The notes below the pieces were generated by a model, which ran no database searches, had not been told where the DNA came from, and was given only the letters and a program-made list of their open reading frames with translations. Shown piece by piece: positions 43,864 through 53,194 of a stretch of 56,647 bases of DNA (the first letter of the stretch is position 1; each line of letters starts with the position of its first letter). A program made the translations under genes and the position numbers. This DNA comes from an uncultured Gammaproteobacteria bacterium (GTDB lineage: Bacteria > Pseudomonadota > Gammaproteobacteria > Magnimaribacterales > Magnimaribacteraceae): contig CAJWPI010000009.1 in the NCBI GenBank assembly GCA_913045055.1, positions 1 to 56,647 of the forward strand. Reading direction: 5' to 3'.

Positions 43864-46827
43864 ATGAAGTTATTTAAATTTTTATTTCTATTTCTATTGC
43901 CCTTTGCCTTTAGCAATTTGTTGTTTTCAGCAGACGAAGAGGTAGAAGAGGTAGTAGTAACAGGAAGTCAGATTAAGGGAGCCAAAATTACAGGCGCTTT
44001 ACCTGTGTCTATTATTTCAGGTGCAGACATTGAGGCTATTGGAGTTGATTCTGGTGATGACTTACTCGAAAACATAGTTGAACAGGGTCAAAACTATTTT
44101 ACAGAAGCGGAAGATGCTTCCGGAGGAGTAAATGCTTCTCGTGGAGATATGGGAGCCTATAACTTAAGAAATCTTGGAGTTGGTAACACTCTGACCCTTC
44201 TGAATGGAAGAAGATTAGTAAACTCACCTGGTTATCAGACTGAGCTCATCGGTGGAGACTATGTCCCAACTACAAGTGTGAATTCCAACCTAGTGCCTGT
44301 AACAGGTATTGAGAGAATGGAAATTTTACGTGATGGCGCTTCAGCTATTTACGGTGCTGATGCAGTAGCAGGAGTAATTAATAATGTTTTACAGAGAGAT
44401 TTTGAAGGCTTAACAGTTAGATCTAAAGTTACTGGATATGATCATTTTAGTGCTGAAGATAGTAAATTAACTGTGAAATGGGGGTCATTCTTTAATGAAG
44501 GAGCTACCAATGTAGCTGTATTTTTTGACTACTACGACCGCGATAACATAAATGCACAAGAAGACCCAAGATGGGGAGCAGGAGATCATAGACCTTTTGT
44601 AGATGATGATTCACCCTGGAAAACAAGCACTTCTTTTAGAAACTTAAGTTCTAACTCTTGGTATGGTCAGTTTGATATGGTGAAGAGCAGTGAGCATGGA
44701 AGTAGTAATCCCTATAATCATGTTTTCACCGATTCAAATGGAGAATTTGAGGTTTTTCCTTTAGGAGATACCCGTTGTAACAATCGCTCAAGCCAAGGAG
44801 GCCAAATATTTGATACTGGGTATGGCACTTGTATCGCTCAAGATGGAAACGGGGCAATAAGAAGTAATTTCTGGGGTCCTACAGATGTTAGATCTGAACT
44901 TGAAAGAATGAATGTTGTGATGTTTATCAATCATGACATGGGTAATGGTACTGAAGCATTTACTGAGCTAGGCTTTTACACCTCAGAGAGTGATAGAACA
45001 GCTCATGCTTCGTATGCATTTTCATCTTCAAAACATAGAGTAGGTCCAGATAACTATTGGTTGAATCAAATGTCACTAGCAGATGGAACTGTATTGTTTG
45101 GTGGATGGGAATTGTATATCGATAACTATCGTTACATGGAAAGACAAAGATTAGTAAATGTAGAAAAAGATACTTACAGGTTTCTTCAAGGTTTCAGGGG
45201 TACAAGAGGTGCTTGGGACTGGGAAACGGCCTTTGTAACTTCTAAAGCTGAATCTGATGATGTAACAAGCAATAGAATATCTAATAATCTTTTAAAAGAA
45301 GCTTTATGGGATTCAACTCCAGCAGCTTATAACCCCTTTAGTGCAGGTCAAAATTCTAACATTGAAAGAACATTGATTTCTGTTTACAGAAAAGGTTCAA
45401 GCGAACTGACAATGTTTGATTTTAAAATGGCTAATAACGAATTCATGACTCTTCCAGCAGGAGATGTAGGTCTCTTAGTGGGATTTGAATATCGTGATGA
45501 AGAAATGGACGACGACAGAGATCCAAGATTAGACGGAACTATTACCTACACCGACTATGAAGGGGATACTTACCCGTTAGTTGGAGACGTTGTCAATTCA
45601 TCACCAACCGGTGATGTTTCAGGTTCAAGGGACGTTACTTCTATCTTTACAGAATTACAAATTCCTTTAGCTGAATCAATGAATATGCAATTAGCTGTTC
45701 GAAATGAAGATTACTCTGATTTTGGCTCAGCAACGGTAGGTAAAATTGCTTTAGGCTGGGATGTAGCCCCATGGATGGCTATAAGAGCTTCTGTTTCAAC
45801 ATCCTTTAGAGCTCCTAATATTATTCAAGTTAATGAAAAGACCGTTGTAAGATCTGGAACAAGATATGACAGAGCAGCATTTCAAGTGAATGCTGTGCAA
45901 AATGTAGAGAATGTGATTGATTCTGATTCACGCTACACGATTCAAAGAATGGCTACTGGTGCTGCAGGCCTTGATGCAGAAGAGTCAGATAATGATTCTT
46001 TTGGTGTAGTTCTAACCCCAACAGACAATCTAATAATTACTGTTGATGCTTGGACTCTGGAAAAAGACAAAACTATAGGCTTGTTTGGTCGAGAAAACCA
46101 AACAGTTAATGACATGCTTTTAAGATTTGCAAATGGAACCAACAATTGTGATACATTTGCTGGAGACCCTTTAGTTGTAAGAGAAGCTCCTGATGCTGGT
46201 GATGCAGCTGGTTTTGCAGCAGCAGGTGTGTGTCCTTTTGGGGATATTAAGTATATAAAAAATAATTATACTAATATGGCTTTAAGAACTCTTGAAGGTA
46301 CAGATGTTGGCATTTACTACAATATAGAGAGTGACTTTGGCGATTTCGATTTTAGATACAATGGAACGTTTCTAGATAAATACGAGCAAAAAGCGAGTGG
46401 AGAATTTGCTGAGCTTCAAGCCAAAAAAGATAGTGGTGAAATTCCAGAATCAATTCCTTTAAAAGGTTTTGGTGATCTACTTGAAAAAGATGGCATCTAT
46501 GACAACAAACATTCTTTAAGGTTGTCTTGGGACAAAGGACCATATGGAGTTGCTTTAACTGGACTGAAGAAAGGTTCTTTCGTACAAACCTCATTAGGTA
46601 CAAAAAATGGCATACCTTATCTTATTCCTAGTATGACTACATTAGATCTAACAATGTCTTATGACCTTCCAGAATTAAGTGGTCATAAAGCAAGAATTAG
46701 ATTTGCTGTAAAAAATCTTGAGGATGAGAGAGCGCCCACAGCAGATAGATATTACGGATACTATGCTGATGCCCATCAAGATTATGGAAGGTACTACTAC
46801 GTAGATTTCCAAGTAAAAATGAAATAG
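43864..46827 (+). CDS. TonB-dependent outer-membrane receptor
   Basis: The 987-residue receptor has a signal peptide (FLFLLPFAFSNLLFSADEE) and a TonB-box region EVEEVVVTGSQI. The plug includes LRNLGVGNTLTLLNGRRL and IERMEILRDGASAIYGADAV, followed by a long beta-barrel. The last residues are YYYVDFQVKMK, without the usual terminal aromatic. An AGGGG ribosome site is present, and a strong terminator follows. The DASS transporter gene lies downstream on the same strand, which suggests an organic-anion substrate, but this is only neighbourhood evidence. Confidence 0.93.
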   Translation: MKLFKFLFLFLLPFAFSNLLFSADEEVEEVVVTGSQIKGAKITGALPVSIISGADIEAIGVDSGDDLLENIVEQGQNYFTEAEDASGGVNASRGDMGAYNLRNLGVGNTLTLLNGRRLVNSPGYQTELIGGDYVPTTSVNSNLVPVTGIERMEILRDGASAIYGADAVAGVINNVLQRDFEGLTVRSKVTGYDHFSAEDSKLTVKWGSFFNEGATNVAVFFDYYDRDNINAQEDPRWGAGDHRPFVDDDSPWKTSTSFRNLSSNSWYGQFDMVKSSEHGSSNPYNHVFTDSNGEFEVFPLGDTRCNNRSSQGGQIFDTGYGTCIAQDGNGAIRSNFWGPTDVRSELERMNVVMFINHDMGNGTEAFTELGFYTSESDRTAHASYAFSSSKHRVGPDNYWLNQMSLADGTVLFGGWELYIDNYRYMERQRLVNVEKDTYRFLQGFRGTRGAWDWETAFVTSKAESDDVTSNRISNNLLKEALWDSTPAAYNPFSAGQNSNIERTLISVYRKGSSELTMFDFKMANNEFMTLPAGDVGLLVGFEYRDEEMDDDRDPRLDGTITYTDYEGDTYPLVGDVVNSSPTGDVSGSRDVTSIFTELQIPLAESMNMQLAVRNEDYSDFGSATVGKIALGWDVAPWMAIRASVSTSFRAPNIIQVNEKTVVRSGTRYDRAAFQVNAVQNVENVIDSDSRYTIQRMATGAAGLDAEESDNDSFGVVLTPTDNLIITVDAWTLEKDKTIGLFGRENQTVNDMLLRFANGTNNCDTFAGDPLVVREAPDAGDAAGFAAAGVCPFGDIKYIKNNYTNMALRTLEGTDVGIYYNIESDFGDFDFRYNGTFLDKYEQKASGEFAELQAKKDSGEIPESIPLKGFGDLLEKDGIYDNKHSLRLSWDKGPYGVALTGLKKGSFVQTSLGTKNGIPYLIPSMTTLDLTMSYDLPELSGHKARIRFAVKNLEDERAPTADRYYGYYADAHQDYGRYYYVDFQVKMK

Positions 46828-46840
46828 ACATTGGGCCTTA

Positions 46841-46866
46841 AAAAGGGAGCATTTGCTCCCTTTTTT
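46841..46866 (+). terminator. Rho-independent terminator after TonB receptor
   Basis: AAAAGGGAGCA and TGCTCCC form a hairpin followed by TTTTTT. It lies between the receptor gene and the DASS transporter gene, 16 bases before the latter. Confidence 0.9.
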
Positions 46867-46882
46867 ATTTAAAGTGGAATAG

Positions 46883-48325
46883 ATGTCACTTATAAAAGAA
46901 AATTTTGGATTCCTTCTTGGAGTAGTGGTAGCAGTCTTAGTTCTGCTATTTCCTACTCCGGAAAACTTATCTCCTGAAGGGCATAAAACTGCTGCTCTCT
47001 TTCTGTTAATGGGAATTTGGTGGGCTACTGAAGCCCTTCCTGTTGCTGTAACAGCATTAGTTCCTCTGGCCTTATTTCCTCTTTTGGGCATAGTTGATAT
47101 TCAAAGCGCTGCAACCCCTTATGCAAATAAAACAATCTATCTTTTTTTTGGAGGTTTTCTTATAGCAACAGCTATTCAAAAATGGGATTTACATAAAAGA
47201 ATAGCTCTAGTGGTATTAGATTTTGCAGGTTCTAACGGAGCTTCTCTGGTCGGAGGGTTTATGCTAACCGCAGCTTTAATAAGCATGTGGGTAATGAATA
47301 CTGCTACTACAATAATGCTTCTACCAATTGGATTGGCTGTAATTACTGTTGTTAAAGACACGGTTAAAGATCTTTCGGATAAAGAAGTAAACAATTTCCA
47401 GCTAGCTTTACTGTTGGGTATAGCCTACGGAGCTACTATAGGAGGGATGTCTACATTAATAGGTACTGGACCTAATGGAATGTTAGCGGCCTTCATGTCA
47501 GATAACTATAATCTAGATATTAGCTTTACTGATTGGATGATGGTTGGAGTTCCATTAAGTGTAACTATGCTTCCAATAAGTTGGCTAATACTTACAAGGG
47601 TCATCTTTCCTATTTCGTTTGAAACTTCTCCAGAAACAAAAAAACTCTTAGCTGATCTCAGGGTTGAATTGGGAGAATTTCAGGGTCCCGAAGTAAAAGT
47701 TTTTTATGTTTTTCTATTCACTGCTTTAGCATGGATGTTTAGAACAATTTTAGATGATTTACCAGGACTGGGTTATTTATCAGATGCCGGTATAGCTATG
47801 ATATCAGCTCTAATACTTTTCTTATTACCCAGTGGTAAATCTAAGAAAGGGGTGTTGCTAGAATGGAAAGATGCCCAAGAAAATGTTCCTTGGGGTTTAC
47901 TTGTTTTATTTGGAGGTGGTTTAAGTCTCGCCAACGCTGTTCAGAGTTCCGGACTTGCAGTATGGTTGGGAAGCCTTATACCGGGTGGAATAAGTACCGT
48001 GTTAATAATAGTTCTAGTTGTTGCTTTAATAATATTTTTAACTGAACTTACTTCTAATATGGCTACTACTGCAACCTTTATGCCTGTGGTAGCTGCAATA
48101 GCCATTCAATCAAGCTTTGACCCCTTGTTAGTGACTGCAGCTGTAGCTATCGCTGCCAGTTGTGCCTTCATGCTTCCAGTTGCTACTCCACCAAATGCTA
48201 TAGTCTTTGGTTCTGGTCTTATTAAAGTTCCTCAAATGGCAAGAGCAGGTTTCTTACTAAATTTGATTGGTGTTTTATTGGTATCTTTAGTGGCTGTGTT
48301 CCTTGTTCCTTTCTTCTTATTATAA
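46883..48325 (+). CDS. sodium/dicarboxylate (DASS, SLC13) symporter
   Basis: The 480-residue transporter has about twelve membrane segments. Family motifs include STLIGTGPNGML (helix-breaking SNT-like site), the second motif TELTSNMATTATFMPV and ATPPNAIVFGSG near the C-terminus. Members import succinate, citrate, malate or sulfate with Na+. Its stop lies two bases from the convergent ggt gene. Confidence 0.92.
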   Translation: MSLIKENFGFLLGVVVAVLVLLFPTPENLSPEGHKTAALFLLMGIWWATEALPVAVTALVPLALFPLLGIVDIQSAATPYANKTIYLFFGGFLIATAIQKWDLHKRIALVVLDFAGSNGASLVGGFMLTAALISMWVMNTATTIMLLPIGLAVITVVKDTVKDLSDKEVNNFQLALLLGIAYGATIGGMSTLIGTGPNGMLAAFMSDNYNLDISFTDWMMVGVPLSVTMLPISWLILTRVIFPISFETSPETKKLLADLRVELGEFQGPEVKVFYVFLFTALAWMFRTILDDLPGLGYLSDAGIAMISALILFLLPSGKSKKGVLLEWKDAQENVPWGLLVLFGGGLSLANAVQSSGLAVWLGSLIPGGISTVLIIVLVVALIIFLTELTSNMATTATFMPVVAAIAIQSSFDPLLVTAAVAIAASCAFMLPVATPPNAIVFGSGLIKVPQMARAGFLLNLIGVLLVSLVAVFLVPFFLL

Positions 48326-48326
48326 T

Positions 48327-50027
48327 TTAGTTGCCTTTTGCTTTTGCTCCAGGTCTTCTTGTATCTGAAACACCGTAAAGATAACCTTCTTTTATAAAAA
48401 TAGCCTGAACACTACCCATAGTAGTTGAAGGGTTTACTGTATGACCCTTTTCTCTAAGAATTGATAAGGTGTCTGGACTAAAACCTGTTTCCATCTCTAA
48501 ATCTTTTCTCACTCTTTGGTTTATTCTTGGAGACATCACTGCTTCGCCAAACCCAAGCTTATGATCAATAATATTTGAAATGACTTGGGTTATGATATTA
48601 GGAATTCTGCCCCCTCCAGGAGAACCTAGAATCATCTCCAAATTGCCTTCTGGATTAAATACTAAGGTAGGAGTTTGAGTGCTAATCATTCTTTTACCAG
48701 GTTCTAATTTATTTGCTTCGCTTGTACTCAATGATACTTCTTCCGATTTTGAATAGAGATGAGAAAAATTTCTCATCTGATTGTTTAATAGAAACCCTCC
48801 CTTGGATACGGTAACCCCTGATCCAAAAGATGAACCTAAAGTATAAGTATTTGCAACAGCATTGCCTTCAGAATCAACGATTGAGAAATGGGTAGTATCG
48901 GGACTTTCATCAAGTTGTATACCTTTACCTGGAGAAATCTCATTTGGCGGAGTTTTCTGGGATAAACTAATAGTTTCTGCTCTTTCTTGAGCATATTTTT
49001 TATCCAATAAGCTCTTTATCGGAACTTGGTAAAAATCTGGATCTCCATGAAAACGAGTTCTGTCAGCATACGCCCTAACCATAGCCTCTGAGAGAATATG
49101 AAGTGAAGAAGCTGAGTTGTGACCAAGTTCAGAAAGATCAAAATTCTCTAAGATATTTAGGGTTTGTAATAAAACAAGACCGCCACTAGCTGCTGGGGGC
49201 ATAGAAACTATCTTGTAACCCCTATATGTAGTTTCTATTGGTGCTCTACTTTTGGCTTCATAACTCATAAGATCTCCTTTTCTTATAAGTCCTCCATTCA
49301 ATTTAGCATCTTCTACAATCCAGTCAGCAATCTCCTCCTTATAGAAAGCCTTTTCTCCTTTCCTACCTATTAAAGATAAAGATTTAGCAAGATTAGGTTG
49401 TTTAAAAAGTGATCCTACTGGTAAAGGTTTATTAGAATTATTAAAAAATTTCTTTTTTGAAACTTCATTTGCTTCTAAAGGATCTTTAGCCCAGCCTAGA
49501 ACATAATTTAAATCATAAGGGACCTTATAACCTTTTCTTGCAAGTTCTATAGCAGGTTTTAAAACAGTTATTAAAGGAAGTTTGCCATGCTCTCTATGGG
49601 CTTTGATAAGACCTGCTACCGTCCCTGGAACAGCATTTACAATATTTCCAAATCTTATAAGACCTGAATCAGTTAAATACATTTCACTTTTAGCTAGGCT
49701 TGGAGATGCCGATCTATAATCGATTGAATGTACCTCACTTGAGTCAGATTTATAAATTAACATAAAACCCCCACCACCAATATTGCCTGCCCGAGGTAAA
49801 GTTACGGCTAAAGCAAAGCCAACGGCAACCGCTGCGTCGATAGCATTCCCGCCTTTAGAAAGTATTTCATAGCCAGTATCTGTAGCTAAAGAGTTTTGGC
49901 TAACAACCATAAAATTTTCAGCAATTTCAGGATGAACTCGATGGTCATAATCTAAGGTGGTTTGAGTTAGTAATTTAGTATTTGTAAAAATTACTAAGAA
50001 AAGAAAAAAGAGATACTTTTTTAACAT
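48327..50027 (-). CDS. gamma-glutamyltransferase paralog with altered substrate pocket
   Basis: The 566-residue Ntn-hydrolase has a signal peptide and self-cleaves before Thr378 (PDTTHFS). The large-subunit Arg in IDYRSASP (Arg105, E. coli Arg114) is kept. In the small subunit several positions that bind the glutamyl amino acid part are changed. E. coli Asn411 is Gly398 and Asp432-Asp433 is Arg419-Asn420 (NNQMRNFS). Gln430 is kept, and the Ser-Ser pair is Ser-Thr (STQTPT). Asp433 to Asn is the change known to turn E. coli GGT toward cephalosporin-acylase-like activity. I expect a non-gamma-glutamyl or modified substrate. It lies 12 bases after the second ggt. Confidence 0.88.
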   Translation of the reverse strand: MLKKYLFFLFLVIFTNTKLLTQTTLDYDHRVHPEIAENFMVVSQNSLATDTGYEILSKGGNAIDAAVAVGFALAVTLPRAGNIGGGGFMLIYKSDSSEVHSIDYRSASPSLAKSEMYLTDSGLIRFGNIVNAVPGTVAGLIKAHREHGKLPLITVLKPAIELARKGYKVPYDLNYVLGWAKDPLEANEVSKKKFFNNSNKPLPVGSLFKQPNLAKSLSLIGRKGEKAFYKEEIADWIVEDAKLNGGLIRKGDLMSYEAKSRAPIETTYRGYKIVSMPPAASGGLVLLQTLNILENFDLSELGHNSASSLHILSEAMVRAYADRTRFHGDPDFYQVPIKSLLDKKYAQERAETISLSQKTPPNEISPGKGIQLDESPDTTHFSIVDSEGNAVANTYTLGSSFGSGVTVSKGGFLLNNQMRNFSHLYSKSEEVSLSTSEANKLEPGKRMISTQTPTLVFNPEGNLEMILGSPGGGRIPNIITQVISNIIDHKLGFGEAVMSPRINQRVRKDLEMETGFSPDTLSILREKGHTVNPSTTMGSVQAIFIKEGYLYGVSDTRRPGAKAKGN

Positions 50028-50039
50028 TTAAATTTAAAG

Positions 50040-51767
50040 TTAAGGGCTAACTGCAATAGCTCCTGAATCAGGACGTCTAGGGTCAGCAGCTCCATAAAAA
50101 TATCCATCATCAAATAAAATAGCTTGAACACTTCCCATGGCTCTTGTCTGATTTAAATTTTGACCTTTCTTTTCAAGAATTTTTTTTGTATCAGCACTAA
50201 ACCCTTTTTCTGAATACAAAATATCTGGAGTCCATTGATGATGAAGACGAGGGCTAACAACAGCCTCTGCAACATTCATCTTATGGTCTATAACATTTAT
50301 GATAACCTGCAAAACCGCAGTAATAATAGTAGGACCACCAGGGCTTCCAAGAATTAAATAAGGCTCCCCTCCTTTAAAGACCATTGTTGGAGTCATAGAA
50401 CTTAAAGGTCTTTTATAGGGTTCAATTGCATTTGCCTCTGCTCCAATAAGCCCGAATTGATTTGGAACTCCTGGTTTAGAAGAAAAATCATCCATCTCGT
50501 TATTCATAAGAATACCTGTACCAGGAATTACAATCCCTGATCCAAATGAAGAATTTAGTGTATATGTATTTGAAACTGCGTTCCCTTCTTTATCCATAAC
50601 TGAGAAATGAGTTGTGTCTGGGCTTTCATACCTAAAAGGATTTCCTCCTTTAATTTCTTTGGAAGGTGTTGCCCTAAAAGATTTTATCTTTTTATTCAAT
50701 TCTTGTGCATAGGACTTACTTATTAAGCCTTCTTGAGGAACATATACAAAATCAGAGTCCCCCAAATACTTACTCCTATCTGCAAAAGCTCTTTTCATAA
50801 CCTCTGCAAGTAAGTGGATGCTTTCGCTACTACCAAAACCCATTTCTTCTAAGTTATGTGCTTCTAATATATTTAACATCTGTATCAAATGTATACCTCC
50901 AGAACTACTTGGTGGCATTGAAACTATCTTATAGCCTCTATAACTTCCTTCAACAGGCCTTCTTAATGAAACAGAGTAACTCTTTAAATCATTATGAGTT
51001 ATTAATCCTTTGTCTTTTTCCATGGCAGCTACAATCTTATCTGCTATATCTCCCTCATAAAAAGCTTTAGGTCCTTCTTCTTTTAGTTCTTTTAAAGTGG
51101 AAGCTAAATCAGGTAACTTGATGATTTCTCCAGGGAGGTAGGAATTACCATCTTGTTTGTAGTAGGCTTTGGCAGTTGCACTATCCTCAGTTAATCTTTT
51201 TTTATATCTATCCAATACATGTGAAAAATCATGAGAAACTTCAAATCCTTGTTGGGCTAATCTAAAAGCAGGATCTATAACCTCGGACCATGAAAGGGTG
51301 CCATAGTTTTCTAAAGCATAAGCTAATCCAGCTACTGTACCGGGAACTCCTGAAGATGATAACGAATATCGGGCCTTGTCCTTGTCATAGTTTCCAGCTT
51401 CATCTAGAAACATATCTCGAGTAGCACCAGCAGGAGCCTTTTCTCTGTAATCTATAGCTAAAGTTTCTTTTTCTTCAGCTAAATAAACAATCATAAAACC
51501 TCCGCCTCCAAGATTTCCTGCTCTTGGTAACACTACGGCTAAAGCTAAGGCTGTTGCTACTGCAGCATCTACTGCATTTCCACCTTGTCTTAATATATCA
51601 GACCCTACTTGACTAGCTATTTTCCTTTGGCTAACCACCATGCCTTCTTTCCCAATTTCTGGATGATAAATTGAGTTGTAATCAAAAACAGGTAATTCTT
51701 CTGTCTGACTTAAAGCATTTAAACTGTTTATTAAAAATGCTATTAAAACTATAGATTTCTTAAGCAT
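50040..51767 (-). CDS. ggt: gamma-glutamyltransferase
   Basis: This 575-residue periplasmic enzyme cleaves gamma-glutamyl bonds, as in glutathione. It has a signal peptide, Arg108 in AIDYREKAP, and cleavage Thr385 in PDTTHFSV. Asn405, Glu424 and Asp427 (NNEMDDFS) align to the human set Asn401, Glu420 and Asp423, and the Ser pair is in PLSSMTPT. The catalytic and substrate residues are thus complete. It is the middle gene of an operon: hydrolase (six-base gap), this gene, then the divergent paralog. Confidence 0.93.
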   Translation of the reverse strand: MLKKSIVLIAFLINSLNALSQTEELPVFDYNSIYHPEIGKEGMVVSQRKIASQVGSDILRQGGNAVDAAVATALALAVVLPRAGNLGGGGFMIVYLAEEKETLAIDYREKAPAGATRDMFLDEAGNYDKDKARYSLSSSGVPGTVAGLAYALENYGTLSWSEVIDPAFRLAQQGFEVSHDFSHVLDRYKKRLTEDSATAKAYYKQDGNSYLPGEIIKLPDLASTLKELKEEGPKAFYEGDIADKIVAAMEKDKGLITHNDLKSYSVSLRRPVEGSYRGYKIVSMPPSSSGGIHLIQMLNILEAHNLEEMGFGSSESIHLLAEVMKRAFADRSKYLGDSDFVYVPQEGLISKSYAQELNKKIKSFRATPSKEIKGGNPFRYESPDTTHFSVMDKEGNAVSNTYTLNSSFGSGIVIPGTGILMNNEMDDFSSKPGVPNQFGLIGAEANAIEPYKRPLSSMTPTMVFKGGEPYLILGSPGGPTIITAVLQVIINVIDHKMNVAEAVVSPRLHHQWTPDILYSEKGFSADTKKILEKKGQNLNQTRAMGSVQAILFDDGYFYGAADPRRPDSGAIAVSP

Positions 51768-51773
51768 ATTTTT

Positions 51774-53114
51774 TTAATCTTCAATAGCTTGATATACAAG
51801 GGTTCTGAATTTATCTCCAGTTCCATGTGGGTTTACCAATAACTGAGTCATAAATAAAGCTGTTAATTCTTCCTTGGGATCTACCCAAAAAGTTGTACTA
51901 GCTGCCCCTCCCCAATAAAAATTTCCTTTGGAACCATACTCTCCAGCTAAACCTGGATCAAGAGTAACACCTACTGTTATACCAAAACCTTTACCTCGAG
52001 GATACTGTTTTTGAGATGTTATTTCTTCACTAAGATGGTTGCTTGATAGAAGTTCTATACTTTTTCTTCCCAAGACTCTGGTGTTCCCAGCTTTCCCATT
52101 TTTTAGCAGCATTTGGGCAAACTTCATGTAATCTTCTGCTGTTGACACTAATCCTGAACCTCCGTCGAAAACAACTGATTCCATTAAGTAAGGGCATTCA
52201 TCTCTTTGAACTAAAAGTGCTGTAAGAGCTTTTGGGTCTATGCTGTCTGCCATTTCTGGAATGAAAGATCTAAGTATTGGGGCAAAACCATATAAGCTGG
52301 TATATCTGTGTTTCTTATCTTCAGGAACCATAAATGCGGTGTCATTCATGTTAAGAGGATCAAAAATCTTTTGTTTTAAAAATTTATCAAACGGTAATTT
52401 AGAAGCTTTTTCAATAACACATCCTAAAATATCCATACCTATGCTATAAGTCCATTGAGTTCCAGGCTGATGTTTTAAAGGTATTTCAGCAACAGAACTA
52501 GAAAAGGCACAAATATCTTCATAAGATTTTGCTCCTTCAAACCCCCCTTCTTGATTAGGATAATAATAAGGGAAAATTTTTCTTTCTCTGTATAAATTGC
52601 TAACAGGGTCTGGATCATTTATTGCGTAACTTAGTCCTGAGGTATGGGTAGCTAAGTCTCTAATAGTTATATCTCTAATAAGGGATTCTGTAACAACCTC
52701 ATTATCCACCATTTTTTTATAAACCTTAGTTTGGCCAAAAGCAGGAATATATTTCTTTACTGGATCATCTAGACTCAATTTACCTTCTTCAATAAGAATC
52801 ATTAATGCAACTCCTGTTACAGGTTTTGTCATTGAATAAATTCTAAATATAGAATCTTTTTGTAAGGGGATTTTATTTTCAATATCAGCATATCCATATG
52901 CTTTAAATTGAGCTAGTTGTCCTTTTCTCATAATCATAGCAACAAAACCAGGGATTTTATTTTGGTCAGTATCCTGCTTAAATTCTTCATATAATCTATC
53001 CAATCTCTCTGAAGACATGCCTGCTTTTCTTAATTTATAGTCTTCTGAAAAGGCGGACTCTATGAAAATGAAAGAGATTAATAATAAAGTAATTTTCTTA
53101 AACATAGTTTTCAT
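51774..53114 (-). CDS. beta-lactamase-family serine hydrolase (class C-like/EstB)
   Basis: The 446-residue protein has a signal peptide (ITLLLISFIFIESAFS), the SxxK motif SMTK (Ser94, Lys97) and the second motif YSI (Tyr223). A C-terminal HGTGDK may be the third motif. This family includes esterases, D-aminopeptidases and transesterases; true class C beta-lactamases usually have YxN (here Tyr-Ser-Ile), so antibiotic resistance is unlikely. It heads the operon with two ggt genes, which suggests work on peptides or esters in the periplasm. A possible -10 box (TATTAT) at 53125-53130 adjoins an 18-bp palindrome. Confidence 0.87.
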   Translation of the reverse strand: MKTMFKKITLLLISFIFIESAFSEDYKLRKAGMSSERLDRLYEEFKQDTDQNKIPGFVAMIMRKGQLAQFKAYGYADIENKIPLQKDSIFRIYSMTKPVTGVALMILIEEGKLSLDDPVKKYIPAFGQTKVYKKMVDNEVVTESLIRDITIRDLATHTSGLSYAINDPDPVSNLYRERKIFPYYYPNQEGGFEGAKSYEDICAFSSSVAEIPLKHQPGTQWTYSIGMDILGCVIEKASKLPFDKFLKQKIFDPLNMNDTAFMVPEDKKHRYTSLYGFAPILRSFIPEMADSIDPKALTALLVQRDECPYLMESVVFDGGSGLVSTAEDYMKFAQMLLKNGKAGNTRVLGRKSIELLSSNHLSEEITSQKQYPRGKGFGITVGVTLDPGLAGEYGSKGNFYWGGAASTTFWVDPKEELTALFMTQLLVNPHGTGDKFRTLVYQAIED

Positions 53115-53132
53115 CTTGTTTTGAATAATAAG

Positions 53133-53150
53133 TAAATTGGATCCAATTTA
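53133..53150. promoter_or_regulatory. 18-bp perfect palindrome, probable operator
   Basis: TAAATTGGATCCAATTTA is its own reverse complement over 18 bases. It lies between the divergent hydrolase-ggt-ggt operon and the SDR gene. It sits just upstream of a TATTAT box for the minus strand, where a repressor or MerR-type activator would bind. Confidence 0.6.
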
Positions 53151-53157
53151 ATCTCGA

Positions 53158-53188
53158 ATCTTGACCTGAATAAATCTTATGTCAAGAT
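53158..53188 (+). repeat. 8-bp inverted repeat over SDR promoter
   Basis: ATCTTGAC (53158-53165) and GTCAAGAT (53181-53188) have a 15-base spacer. The left arm contains the -35-like TTGACC and the right arm the -10-like AAGATA (17-base spacing). The right arm ends six bases before the ATG at 53195. Confidence 0.6.
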
Positions 53189-53194
53189 ATCTAT

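Noticed and set aside
46675-47091. 138-residue minus-strand open frame across the receptor end and transporter start
   Set aside because: It crosses a strong terminator and two real genes and shows no domain.
51774-53114. beta-lactamase resistance gene
   Set aside because: The SxxK motif is present but the YxN motif is Tyr-Ser-Ile and context is peptide metabolism; the esterase/peptidase reading is better.
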